Positions 11,501 to 23,500 of a DNA stretch of 64,000 bases are shown here, in pieces. The stretch's first letter is position 1. Each line of letters opens with the position of its first letter. The translations under genes were made by a program, and so were the position numbers. The notes beneath the pieces are model-generated. The model searched no databases. It saw nothing but the letters and a program-made list of their open reading frames with translations, and had not been told where the DNA came from. Origin of the DNA: Numida meleagris (Eukaryota; Chordata; Aves; Galliformes; Numididae). Location of the stretch: NCBI RefSeq assembly GCF_002078875.1, contig NC_034424.1, positions 8,411,586 to 8,475,585 of the forward strand, read 5' to 3'.

Positions 11501-14500
11501 CTTGGGTAAAGCTGTTTACTTAAAATTTAAAAATAAATAAATAAAAACAAATCCCTATCACCTTTCCCAACTCCCCCTCTCCCCCAAATCACAGTCTGCA
11601 GTGTGCTGGTCAAGACATAATCCTCTTCCTTTCCCTGTAGGTGACGACTTCATCAGGAAGTAAGTGCTTCTCGTGTCGTTCTGCAGCAGAGCGAGATAAA
11701 TGGATGGAAAACCTGCGGCGTGCCGTGCACCCAAATAAGGTAGTGGCTATGAGGAATTGCCTCTGTTATAGTTCAGTTCCTCGTTATTACATTTTATAGC
11801 CCAGTGCGTAGTAGCAGCAGGGGACGTATTGTCATTTTAGTGAGTAAGTGTAATTGTGGGTCAGCCTTTTTCCATATTGCTTTCTTCCACAATTATATTT
11901 ACAGGAAAGTGCCAATTATTTCTTCCCTCTTTTCTCAGCACGCGCAGCTGCAGTTTTTGCTGAGACATGATCAGCCCTCAAGAATCTTCAGTCTTGCTCT
12001 ATTACTAATGATACTTGCCACTTAGGTAGGACTCCCCACAAAGTGCTGGGACAGGTGGCCAGTAGCTGCCAATAGAACAAGGGAATAGTCTGAAGAGCTC
12101 ACACATCACATTTTTTCACTCTGGCAATTCTTGCATTGTCAGCTTCAGTGATGGAGATATTGGGGTGGCACATTGCAGTGAGTTCTTTGAGGAGATAGTG
12201 GAACATAGCTTTCACTTTTACAGGCAGTTGTGTGTTTTTATGGCCCACTAAGACTAAATATGTCCTAAAATAAAGTCTACAGCTGCATTTCCCTCTCTCT
12301 GCACTGGAGTTAGCTAACAAGGATTGATCAAGACTCATCAGCTGCAGGATTTCACAGCTGATGAGCTCCATCAACAAGTCATTTTCCCCTGATCAGAGAA
12401 GACACAAACGATGGGATCCTGTGAATTCATTCCTTGCATCCGAGACACATAACTGCATTACAGGTTAGCTCTGGGCCTGGCAGGCTGCTGACAGAGCCCC
12501 AGCCCTCCGTGTCTGAGCTCATTGTTCCTCATTCAGCAGAAGTGATTTCCTTCATCAGAATGGGAGCAGCAGAGGGAGAGGTGGGCTTCTGCCCCTCCCA
12601 GCGTGTCGTGCACGTGGAGTTCAGTGCTCCAGTGCCTTTCCCAGCACAGTGGCCTGGTGGTAATGGCCTGAAGGAGCTGTGAGGTTTGGAAGGTCACACT
12701 GTGAGGAAAGCCTGAGGAATGTGAGGGAGGGCAAGGCACTCAGTGCCTCTTTGAGATGCAGGGTTCAGTGGAAACGCATTTGGAAGGATGCCCTCATCTT
12801 GAAACATGCTGCTAGCTGATGGCTAACTTTCCATCTTTGTCTGAGTTTGTAGACAATAAACTCTCAGTGTCAGACTTGATATTTCTGTCAGGCATTCGGT
12901 GCTCTTGTATAGTTCCTGTGTGTACTTCCTGAACCTACAGTACCCTGTTGTGGGCTCCCAGCAGAGATGTTCTTGCCCAGAGTGCAAGCCCAAGCAGAGT
13001 AAGCCCTGGTTGCATTTTCATGAGGGGCTTCCAAACCAGACAGGTTCCTGCAGAGCCCGTAAGTCACAGCTGCGAATACCCCTGGATGTTCTTCTGGGGT
13101 GAGGTCAGCATCGCTGGGGAGCGGTGAAAGATCCACCGTATCCTTTGCTACATGCTATCTAAATGATTCCAGGCCAAATTTCTGTTTCTGAATTGTAATG
13201 ATTCTGCTGTGTGACTCACTCTGCCTCCCGTAATTCCTCTCCATCTCTTAGCTGGATGCTCTGGACTTCTGCCCTAAAATATTGAGGTTTTGGAAATGCT
13301 GCTTCTGTGTCAGAGGTGGCTGCGTTCCAGCCATGGATGGAGCGATCCCTGGGTGTGCATTGAGGTCCCTTTGTTGTTGTTGCTCTGTTACACTCAAAAA
13401 AAATAAAAATGAGCAAAAATGTATTCCAGTGCTGCTGCAGAGCAGTTGCATGGGTCAGGGAGGTGGTATTGTGATACCTGTGATGTAGGTGTTGCCTTGC
13501 AAAGGCCATTAGTCATTGCTCGGGTTCTTTCAGGTTTCTTTTGAGGTCCTCTTGGCAATGGATTGGACTTGGCCCATTTGTAATGTGGAGGGGTTTTATC
13601 TTCCTTGTTGCATATATTAATTGGCACCAGCAGATGTGGAGAGCACGGTGATATTTGGAAAATTAACATAAGTAGCATTATTATGCAAATTCCTGAGAGC
13701 CAGTATTTCCTTAAAATAAAATGTAATTAAGCCTCTGCTCATTTAGCACATCTGAAATAATTAACACCTATCTCCAGTTTTGTTGTGCATGGCTTTGTTT
13801 TTCGTCTTGACCTTTTTTTCTTTGCATCTTTTTTTCTAGGACAACAGCAGAAGGGTAGAGAATATGTTAAAGTTATGGATTATCGAAGCCAAGGACCTGC
13901 CAGCTAAGAAGAAGTACTTGTGTGAATTATGCCTGGATGACGTTCTTTATGCACGAACTACCTGTAAATTGAAAACTGATAATGTCTTCTGGGGGGAGCA
14001 CTTTGAATTTAATAACCTCCCATCACTCAAAAACATTACGGTGCACTTATACAAAGAGACTGACAAGAAGAAAAAGAAGGACAAGACCAATTTCATTGGG
14101 CAAGTGAACATCCCTGTCAGCTCTGTCACGGGACGGCAGTTTGTGGAGAAGTGGTACCCTGTGGTCAGCCCCAACCCCGGGAAGGGCAAGTCCCCGGGGC
14201 CCATGATCCGCATCAAGTCGCGCTACCAGAGCATGAGCATTCTGCCCATGGAGATGTACAAAGAGTTCGCCGAGTACATCACTAACAACTACATGGTGCT
14301 GTGCTCGGTGCTGGAGCCCTCGCTGAGCGTGAAGAACAAAGAGGAGATGGCGTCTGCGCTGGTGCACATCCTGCAGAGCACAGGCAAGGCCAAGGTAAGA
14401 GCCTCTGGCACCCGCTGGCTGCCAGGGGAGAGGATGGGAGCAGTGTCCTGGGTTGGGCTGTTGGAAGTCACCGCTTCAGCTGGTCTCAGCCATCACTAAT

Positions 14501-17500
14501 ACAGAGTAATTTTGCGTTGTATTGCAAACAAGTTGGTAGCATGTGCACTGCAAATTGCTTAATTAGTAAGGAGATCAGTAGGACCCCAAGATACCAACCT
14601 AAGTCATTTTTCTCTGCTTCTGGAGGCTTAGGGACCAGACTCTCATTCTGTGAATAGGCACAAACGTAACAGAAAGGAGGAAGGCACTTCTCAGGGATAA
14701 AATGTGAGCAGTGTTGGCTTAAGCTAAGCTGCCTGCGTGTGGGATCCCAGCAGGTTTCCCTGCTGTGCAGCACAGCACCCAGCACTGCAGCACCAAATGT
14801 GAGTAAGTGTACGAGGGGGTGCCATGAGAATTTCAAAGCAAAGTGCACCTCCAGGCACACACGTCTCTCACGTCCTTGGGGTCTATCCTGTTGTTTTCAG
14901 AAGAGAAATGTGATGGGGGCAGCAGTGCAGAAAGACCTGGGTGATCTGGGGAGTGGTGGAAACGCAGGGTCAGTGTGTGACTGTCCTTCATGGCTGGGAA
15001 TCCCAGGTCTGGGAAAGAAGCAAGCCAGGAAGAGGAGGGAGCGGGATTTACTGCTCATGGTGAGAGCAAGGCTAGAGGAGCCGAGCTGAAAACCCCCTTA
15101 CTGGAGAGCACTGCTGAGCACTGAGTTCCACGGGGCATGGAGCTGCCGCACAGTGTCCTTGCTGCATGTCCTCAAGTGCCACAGTGCAGCCGAGTCAGAG
15201 CATTGGTGGTTTTCTTTGTTAGCATCTCCCTGAGCTCTGCAGCAGGTCTCTGGGAAGAGCAAGATTTCCAGAGCTTTAGCAGAGCAGAGGAGATGCAAGC
15301 TGCTCACCTGAGGGGAACTGTGAGGCTTGATGCTTCCTCTGCAGCCTCTGCTGTTGCCTGGGATCATGGCAGGGTTCATGGATTAGATTTAATTACCATC
15401 TGTTGTACAGAGAAGTGGCTTGGCCTCCTGGATAAGTTCAAGTCAGGAGAAGCTCTCTGAGAGGATTGCGAGGCCGTGGGCCTGCTGCTGCAGAGGGAAT
15501 GAAAATAGCAGCCCTAAGCCTCCCTGACCCCATGACGGGGCCACAGGGGACGCGGTGAGGGGCACAGCCCCACGGCACCCCATGGGGACAGGAGCAGCTC
15601 AGAACATGCATGATCCTGCTCTTGTAATGCAAGGAGAGCATCCCAGGTGTCCCCTCCCTTGCTCCTTGTGGCTGGGCTTTGCTGTGCTTTGTGAGCCTGG
15701 CACTGCCTTCTGCTGGCTCTGGTGGCACTGATGCCACAGCTCTAGCTGAGACAAAGTCACCAGGGAGGACCCTGAGCGTGGCTGGCACGGGTCTGGCACA
15801 AAAGGCGTCAAATGTCACCCTGATCTCAGGCACCGTGAGCTGTGTGCATGTGTAGCTGAGAGCTGTTGTCGCTGCTGCTGCTTTCCCCTCCTCTCTCCAG
15901 TGCTGGAGAGAGCAGGGATGTTTCCAGGCTCGTGTCTGTGCCAGTGCTCAAGATCCCAGAGGCGCTCCGCACAGGGGACGCAGCAAACAGTAAACAGACG
16001 TGATGTATTGCCCCCTAAAATGGAGCTGCTGCTTTCTCTGCCTGTCATCTGCCATCAGCATTAGCACAGGGTTGAGAGAGCTGTCAAAGCAACAGGAGTT
16101 ACTGGAGCATGGGAACCGGGTGATGCCTCCTTCGTGGAGGAGTTGGACAAGCAGAGAAAGGGAAAAGCCGGCAACAAGGGAAAGAAGAAAGATGAATGGG
16201 AGAGGAGAGCACCCACCCACCCTGTTGGTGTGACACAGCCGCGTGCCCGGCGCGGGGGACTGTGTGGAGCAGGTGGGCTGTGCCGGTCTCGTGGTGCTCC
16301 TGTCCCTGAGCAGGCTTCAGCCCTGCCTGGGTTTGCACTGTGCCTGTGTCGGGCTCCGTGGGGCAGAGATCTCCTGAGCTGAAGAGCACAGACGTGGCGA
16401 TGGGCAGTTGCTTATTTATTTCGCTGATAGAGGGCTTGCTGTGGCTCTTGGCTGCCGTAGGTGACAGTACAGCAGCGATTACAGCGGGAGTGAGAAACAA
16501 GGGTCCGGCAGATTATCTGTGGAGATGTGTTAGCGGCTGGCTGCTGTCGCAGTGTTCAGGCGCTGCTTTCCTGCACCGTTCGCTGTAGGTGTGGTGCGAT
16601 CCCTTGCAGAGGCACAGCGGTTTCCCAGGGGCTGCCAGAGCTGCCATGTGTGGCCGAGCCCCCTGCCCCTGCAGCCCTGTGGGCAGAGTGGGTCCCGCGC
16701 AGCCCCAGCTCCTGGCAGTGCTCGCTGTGCTGCGGCTGGGGGCTGCTACCTGGGGCTGCTCTGTGCTGGGGGCAGGGCGGGGGTCCTGCGTGATGTGGGC
16801 AGCAGGGGGCAAGGGCTGCAGCTGCGTTTTCTCCCTTAAATAACTGCATCAGCCTGAGCTTCCTTTATCACAGTAGATTAAAAGATGGGAAATGAAAGCA
16901 AAGAGTCCTCCCTGGAGTCAGAGGCCGTGCTTCCTTTGATCTCTGCTTGGGAAAAGGAAAAGCTTCACCCCCGCAGAGCTGTGCGAGGGCTCGGCGTGCA
17001 TCAGGGTGTGGGTATGGCTGGAAAGCCCGGAGCAGCCGCCAAGGTGGGGAGGGGGGAAAAGCATTTGGATGCAGGTGGCAGGGCAGGCAGGCAGGCTGGG
17101 GGCTGCCTGGCCCGGGAGGGGGCACTGCCCCGCGTCCTCCATGCGTGGGGTACCGCCATCTTCCCATCATCACAGGCACCAGTGTTACCTCTAAGGGTGT
17201 GGCGAGATGCCTGACTATTTTGATGTGTTTTGCAACCCACAGACAAAACACACAAAGTGGTAATTAAAAATGTTGGGTGCGCTGAGCCCTGCCATTAGCC
17301 CGGGCTGATGTGGGCTGTGTGATGTGGTTACAGAGAGGCAGGCTGCATCCTTCCCACAGGGAGATGGGCTGGGGCTTTCAGCGCCTGCAGAATGCTTCCC
17401 TCGCTTAGGTCTGTTTCAGGGCTCTCTCACAGCTTTTGCAGCTCAGTTAATAATCATAAATATATAAAAAACTTCCTTGTCCAAATGGTTGGTAGGTGAA

Positions 17501-20500
17501 ATCCAGCATCAGACAAAGCTCTAACTAACCAGCTGCTCACTTGAAATAAATATTTATTATGGTGTGAATGGAGTGAAGAATAAACATGTGTCCCTATTTG
17601 TTTATGCCGCAAGGATTTGCTTCCCATAAGCAGATGCATTCGCTCCCCCACGCGAGGCTGCTGCAGCCTCCCTGCCTCCTGCCCAGCTGCGTGCGGGGCT
17701 GCCTGGCGGGGAGCTGGGCTTGGGGAGCTGGGCTTGGGGAGCTGGGCTTGGGGAGCTGGGCTTGGGGAGCAGGGCTTGGGGAGCTGGGCTTGGGCGTCCC
17801 AGCACAGGAGCGGGGCCACTGCACACCTGCAGCCATAGGTGACGCTGGCGTCATCCCCTTGCAAGGAGTTTCCCCCGTAATACTTCGGATAGCAGCCACA
17901 GTCAAGCTAATAAAGCTTTTTAATCAGAGTTACGTGCACGCCCGCTCCCCTTTGCCGTCTCCCCAGGCACAGCAGTCAGGTGGGTCGGGGAGCGCAGCGT
18001 GGGAGCCGGCTCGTGCCATGCAGCAGGGCCGTGCTGCTGCCAGGGCAGGGAGGTGGTGCTCGCTCTGCTCTGCACACTGTGTCCTGCAGCTGGGTTTCCT
18101 TATTGCTGTGAGAAAGTCATGGCCGTTAGCTGCCTGTGCATTAACCCTTGCAGTGCCGCTTGCCCTCCTTTTCCCAAGGAAAATTAGAAATGGCAGGAAT
18201 GCTGGAGCACGAGCTCCCGTGCCCAGCAGGAGGAGTACCACTGGTGTTTTCCAGCGTGGGCCCTTGGGGACCACAAAGGGTTGAGGCCGGGCCGTGGTGC
18301 GCAGTGCTCAGCCTCCTGCCCGGCCGCCTCGCGGGGCTTCCTTCTTCACCGCTGTGTAAAAGCCCTGCTGGACTCTGGGCTGCTTTCTGAAATGAGCACT
18401 AATCTCATTACCTTTATCAATTCAATCCTCTTAAGGTGAAGGCAATCCTATTAATCAGCCTTGCGATGTGGAGAGCCCCAGACCTCGTGGCCGATCCGCC
18501 CATCGGGCACTGACAGCCCCTCTCCCCCCACCCGTGTCCATCCCTGCAGGGCTGGGGCTGCGGGACCTTCCCTGGCACCCCGAGCTCCTCCACGGGGATC
18601 CTGGCGCTGCCCCTCGGGCGCTGTTGGACCCAGGCAGGTGTGGGGCTGCAGGCAGGGGCCAGGTATGGACCGGGCAGCGACAGAGCTGGCTGCCTTTTGC
18701 AGCTTTGTCTTGTGAAGGAGCTTCTTCTGGTTGTTACGTGTTTGAGTGATGTAATTAGCCTGATGGCTTGGCCCTATTGGCACCGCGGTGTAGGATTGTT
18801 TTCTTGAGCAGGTGTCGGTTTCACACTTGGTGGATTTCACTTTGCAGCGAGCATTCCTACTTCAAGGCCCCCTCTGGAGCAGCCCCTGTTCCCCTGTGCT
18901 CCTTCCCTGCCCCAGGTTTGCCCTCAGCTGTGTCCAGGCAGTGCGGGGCTGCTGTGGCCGTGCAGGAGCAGCCATGCTGCAGCTCGTGCTGCAGTAGCTC
19001 CTGCTTGGAAGGGTGCAGGAAACCAGTGCTGCCTTGCTCTGTCGTGCTCTGAATTTGTTTATTTATGAATTGTTCCTCCTTATCAGCATGTGCGTGGTGA
19101 CTGAGGTTGCACAGGTTCAGCAATGTCCAGTCTGAGGCAGATATCCTTAAAATAAACGCAGGAGCGAGCCTGAGGAGCGCTGCCACAGCCCTTAATTTTT
19201 ACTGTAGGCCTTTCCCCTCCCCTCTCGACTCTGATGTAATGAAATAAAGCATCTTATTTTCTTCCATTGCCAAGGGCCCTAACTAAAAACAACCCCCCAC
19301 TGATCTCTGCTGCTCAGAAACAGGGAGTTTTATTGGCTTTAGTTATTGCATTTTATTTGGAGCCTTGTATGTGGGTGAGCGAAGCCCCCAGAGGGATCCA
19401 GCCAGTATTTGCATTCCATTTGTGTCTTCCGAGTGCTGGCTGCTGGCATTCTTGAGGCAGAGACGGCGGATGTGTGATGTGGAGCCGATGTGGCTCCTTG
19501 GTGCTGAGGGCTCCTTCCCGTGGTGCCTGGCCCTGCAGCGCGGCTCAGGGCTGGCTGGCTTGGCCCCGTGTCACCAGACCGCTGCCGGGCTGCTGAGAAG
19601 CCCTGCCTTGGGGATGAGGGGCTGGGTCCTGGCACGCCGTGCTCCAGCCGTGGCTGCTGTGCCGTAACGGAGCTCCGTGTGCTGCCAGCAGCTGTCCTGG
19701 CTGCTCCCGGGGCAGCGAGGTTGTTCTCTCACCTGCCGAGCTGCTGGTGGTGCTCTCTACGGGACGGTGTCTGCCACAGACGTGGCTTTGTGTCGAGTCA
19801 TGTATGACTCATTTTTAAGTGTAGTAAGTTCTGCGTATGAGCTGAAAACTTCAAAATTCACCCGCTGCTGGCTAGAACCTGGGTCTCCTGGCAGGCAGCT
19901 GGGTTCTGCGTGGGAGCTGGCACCGCGTCCCCATGTCCTGCCCCGGCTCTGCAGCCCCTGCGCTCAGGGGGGAGGCAGCGCGGGTCCTCAGCTGACTAGA
20001 GGAGGAGAAAGCAAACCTGGCCGAGGAGGAGCCGTAAAACTCAGTGTTCCTGAGATAATTAGTATGTTGGGAAAGTGACAGGAAAGAGAATCAAGCAAAG
20101 CCAAGGTCAGCGGCTGCTAATTAAGAATCAGCACCTTGTGTCAGCCGGAGCTGTGGCTTGGAATTGAAACGCATCCTGGGAGAGAACCAGGGAGATAAAG
20201 GTGATGCAGGTACCCAGATAGCGGCTAGAGGGATTTGAGCAGGAGTTTAAAGTTTCATTCTAGCTTGGCTGATAAAAGGGACAGAATGACAGAAAATCAT
20301 GGAGGGATTCGTGCCTCTGCCTGCAGCCTGGGTTTGGCTTCGTCTGGGACAGCAGCACAGTAACAAAGGGCCGCGTAGATGCAGTGCTTTGGCCTTGGAA
20401 TGGGCCAGCACTGCATCCCAGCATGGGCCTGAGGATTCTGGGTCACACCTGGGGTTCAGCAGAGCTTGGAAGGTGAGCAGAACGCAGAACGTGCCATTGT

Positions 20501-23500
20501 GTGTTCGGGTGGAGCTGCTTCCTGGACCTGGTTAGACTTGCAGTCCTCGGACCTGCATCTCCGCACAGCACCTCCAGCAGCGCTTGCTGCCCGTGCCCAG
20601 AAATGGGCTGCGTACATCTCGTGCACTCCTGATAAGTGAGGGAGAACTTCTCACTGAAGGGTTATTACGGAGCGAGTTATTCTGTGGTAAAGGAAGGTGG
20701 TTTGGAGGAGGTGCCCTTGGCTACAGCAGTGAAGTTGTAGCTCAGCATTTCTGCCTCCTGCATGGGGACTTGGTTTCCATGCAGGGTGCTGGCAGCCCGG
20801 CCTGCTGTGCCATCCAGGTGAGCGGCGTTGGTAGGAGGAGGATTTTCCCATTAGTGGTGCAGAGAACGGGAGCTAAATGTGTGCTAGCATTGAAAACTGC
20901 ACGGCATTTCTCCTGCACGAACGCTAGCTACAGCACTCAGCATCACACCGCATAGTGGATTTTCAGCAGAATGCACTGGGAGTTACGTGACCCGCTCTGA
21001 TCACTAATGCTGTTGCTGAGGGAGACGTGGAGCTCGGTCTCAAATCCTGGCTTTCTATTGGCGTTTGCAATTCAGGAGCTCAGAGCCGTGCGCGGGGCAG
21101 CTGTCAGTGTGCACGCTGCCCTGCTCACCCCTTCCATCGCTGTGCAGCACGGAGGATTATGAAATTGCATGGTATTTGGTTCTGTGCAAATCAGCCCAGC
21201 AAAGCGCCCAGAATGCGTGCTCTAACAGTGCTGTTTACTTGCATGACCACTGGGAAATAGGACGTGGGGTCACCCTGGTGCGTATGGCAGGCCTGATTCT
21301 CAGCCATTAACTGTGGGGCACAGCTCACGACACCCAGGTTACACCCCCAGTTTGCAGCCCCTGCAGTTAGGGACGAGCACAGTCACATTCAACAGTGGGA
21401 AAAATACTTCATCCACAAAACACAAGGCCAAGATGAGACCCATCAGAAAGCTGAAACCGGTGGAGGGGGTGAATGCGGTGCAGGCCTGAAACGGATCCTT
21501 TTGGGGGTGCAGGTGATGTCACTGTGCAGAGATTGATTTCTGCTCTTGTCTCTGGGAGGAGCAGGAGCAGCGCTGTGTGCTCGGGGACACCGCGGCGCTC
21601 CGCTCCCTCTTTGTGCCGGGAGAGCTGCTGCTCCGCTGCGTGTCGGTTCGTGGTGACCCACCATGGGCTTTGCTTTCCAGGATTTCTTGACTGACCTGAT
21701 GATGTCTGAAGTTGATCGCTGTGGTGAGAATGAGCATCTCATTTTCAGGGAGAACACACTGGCCACCAAAGCAATCGAAGAATACCTGAAGCTGGTGGGA
21801 CAGAAATACTTGCAAGATGCCTTAGGTACGTACCGAGGGGCGGCTGCTCTGCGCGGTGGCACCCAGCCCCAGGTGAAGGTGAGCGCTCAGCTCGCGCTTC
21901 GTCTGCTTCCACAGGAGACAGCGAAGTGCTGTTTGCAGGCATGGCCTGCCAAGCCTTCTGTCTCAGCAGTGGCAGTGTCACGGAGGCTGATTGAATCCTT
22001 CCCCTGATTGCACACCCCCGGCCGGAGATGCTCCCCCTGGTTACTCGCAGCGCTAGTGAGTCAGATGAAATTTCCCAAATTGCAGTGATGAGAGCTGCCT
22101 CCCTCGCGGCACCGGGAACCCTCCTGGTGGTTTTTGAAAGGGCTGGCCATGCTCGTGGCTCCAAAAATATTTCTCCTGATGCAAATGAAAATAATTAGAG
22201 GTTCCGCTCACGGGCAGGTCAGGAAGGAAGAGCAGCGCTGCTGCGTGCAGGCGGCACGGCGCGGGCCGGGGGCTGCTCTGCTCTGACACTCAGTGAAGGC
22301 AGCGGGGATCGGGGTGCGTCCTTGCAGAGGGTGAGCAGCGTTTCTGCCGAGCTGCTGGTTTTTCAGTACGTTAGCTTCCTGCTAGTGGATTTGTGTAATT
22401 TTAGCAAGGACCACAAAAGCATAAATACTTCGTTAAGATAATTATAATATTGGTGAAGTTGAGGAAGGGGAGCAAATGCCGTCAGACCAGCAGGTAGCTC
22501 ACCAGAAGAGGAGAAGGAACGTTTCTTATTCCTGCCTTGGAATGCCTTCTGGTTGAAGGCAGGTCTGTAAGTAGATTACCTCATAAAATTTCTGAAAAGC
22601 CAGGAGATTAATCAAGGCAGTGAATTTCATAATGGTCCCCTGTCAGGGCTCGGTGCTGACGCTGCTGCCCGGTGCAGGAGCAGCCTGCGGTTCCTGCACG
22701 CTGTTCGGGCGCGGGTTCTGCGCAGACCTTTTATTGGGGGAATGATTAATCTGTATGTCAAAGGGAGCCCGGTGCAGCGTGGTGCTTTCCTTCAAACCAC
22801 GAGGCAGAAGCCGGTAATAGGGCCAGCTCATAACAGCAGGCATCACCTGCAGGCAGGCAGAGAGGTTCCGCAGCTCCCGGCAGAGCTGGGAATGCACCGG
22901 AGGGGCTCTCTGGTATGTAATTAATATCTGTTTGGGCCGAGGAAAGGGAGGAGTGCAGATGAGAGGCAGCAGAAAGCAGGAGGATGTGAAAACCCCAGAC
23001 AGGTCAAGAAGTGGGAGATGACGAACGGGAGTGAGAGGGGAACCAGAGCGCCGAGCACTGCCAGTCCTGCAGAGCCCTGTGAGGTCCAGGATCCCCCGGC
23101 TGCGGGGGCTGGCACTGCCTCTGGGTCCTGCTGCTGCCCCACTGTGCCCCCCCCCCACCGTGGGGCCAGGGACACGCAGCCGGACCTGGGGCACCGGGAG
23201 CTCCCACAGCCTGCGCTGGTTTGAGCCTGGGCCACCTCGGGTGAGGAGTGGGCAGGCAGGAGAGCAGGGAAGCTCACAGAAATGCTGTAATTCGATTTGG
23301 TGTGATGTTCTGCTCAAAATAAACCAAGTAAATTTGTTTCTTTCCTTTAATTATCCATTTCTTCTGTGAATCACACTGGCTTGTAAGCACCAGGGGACCG
23401 TAGCAGGCATAGCCTGCGGTAGCAGGACATCATACAGATGATGGCAGAACCTGCCACATGCTTCCTGCAGATAGCCCTGGGGAGTGTGGCTGCACGGGGG

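Larger units (their letters stand above)
8598..13839 (+). other. DAB2IP introns around exon 2
   Basis: Intron sequence 8598-11640 and 11740-13839. No nested gene seen. The last 160 bp of the second intron are AT-rich and hold an octamer ATGCAAAT at 13683-13690. Confidence 0.8.

Noticed and set aside
17711..17794. CRISPR-like or direct-repeat array
   Set aside because: The units are contiguous with no spacers, in a vertebrate intron. It is a minisatellite.
17454..18284. Open frame of 232 codons with GELGLG repeats, and its antisense Pro/Ser repeat frames
   Set aside because: The repetitive part comes from the 14-bp minisatellite. No splice-bounded exon or family match.
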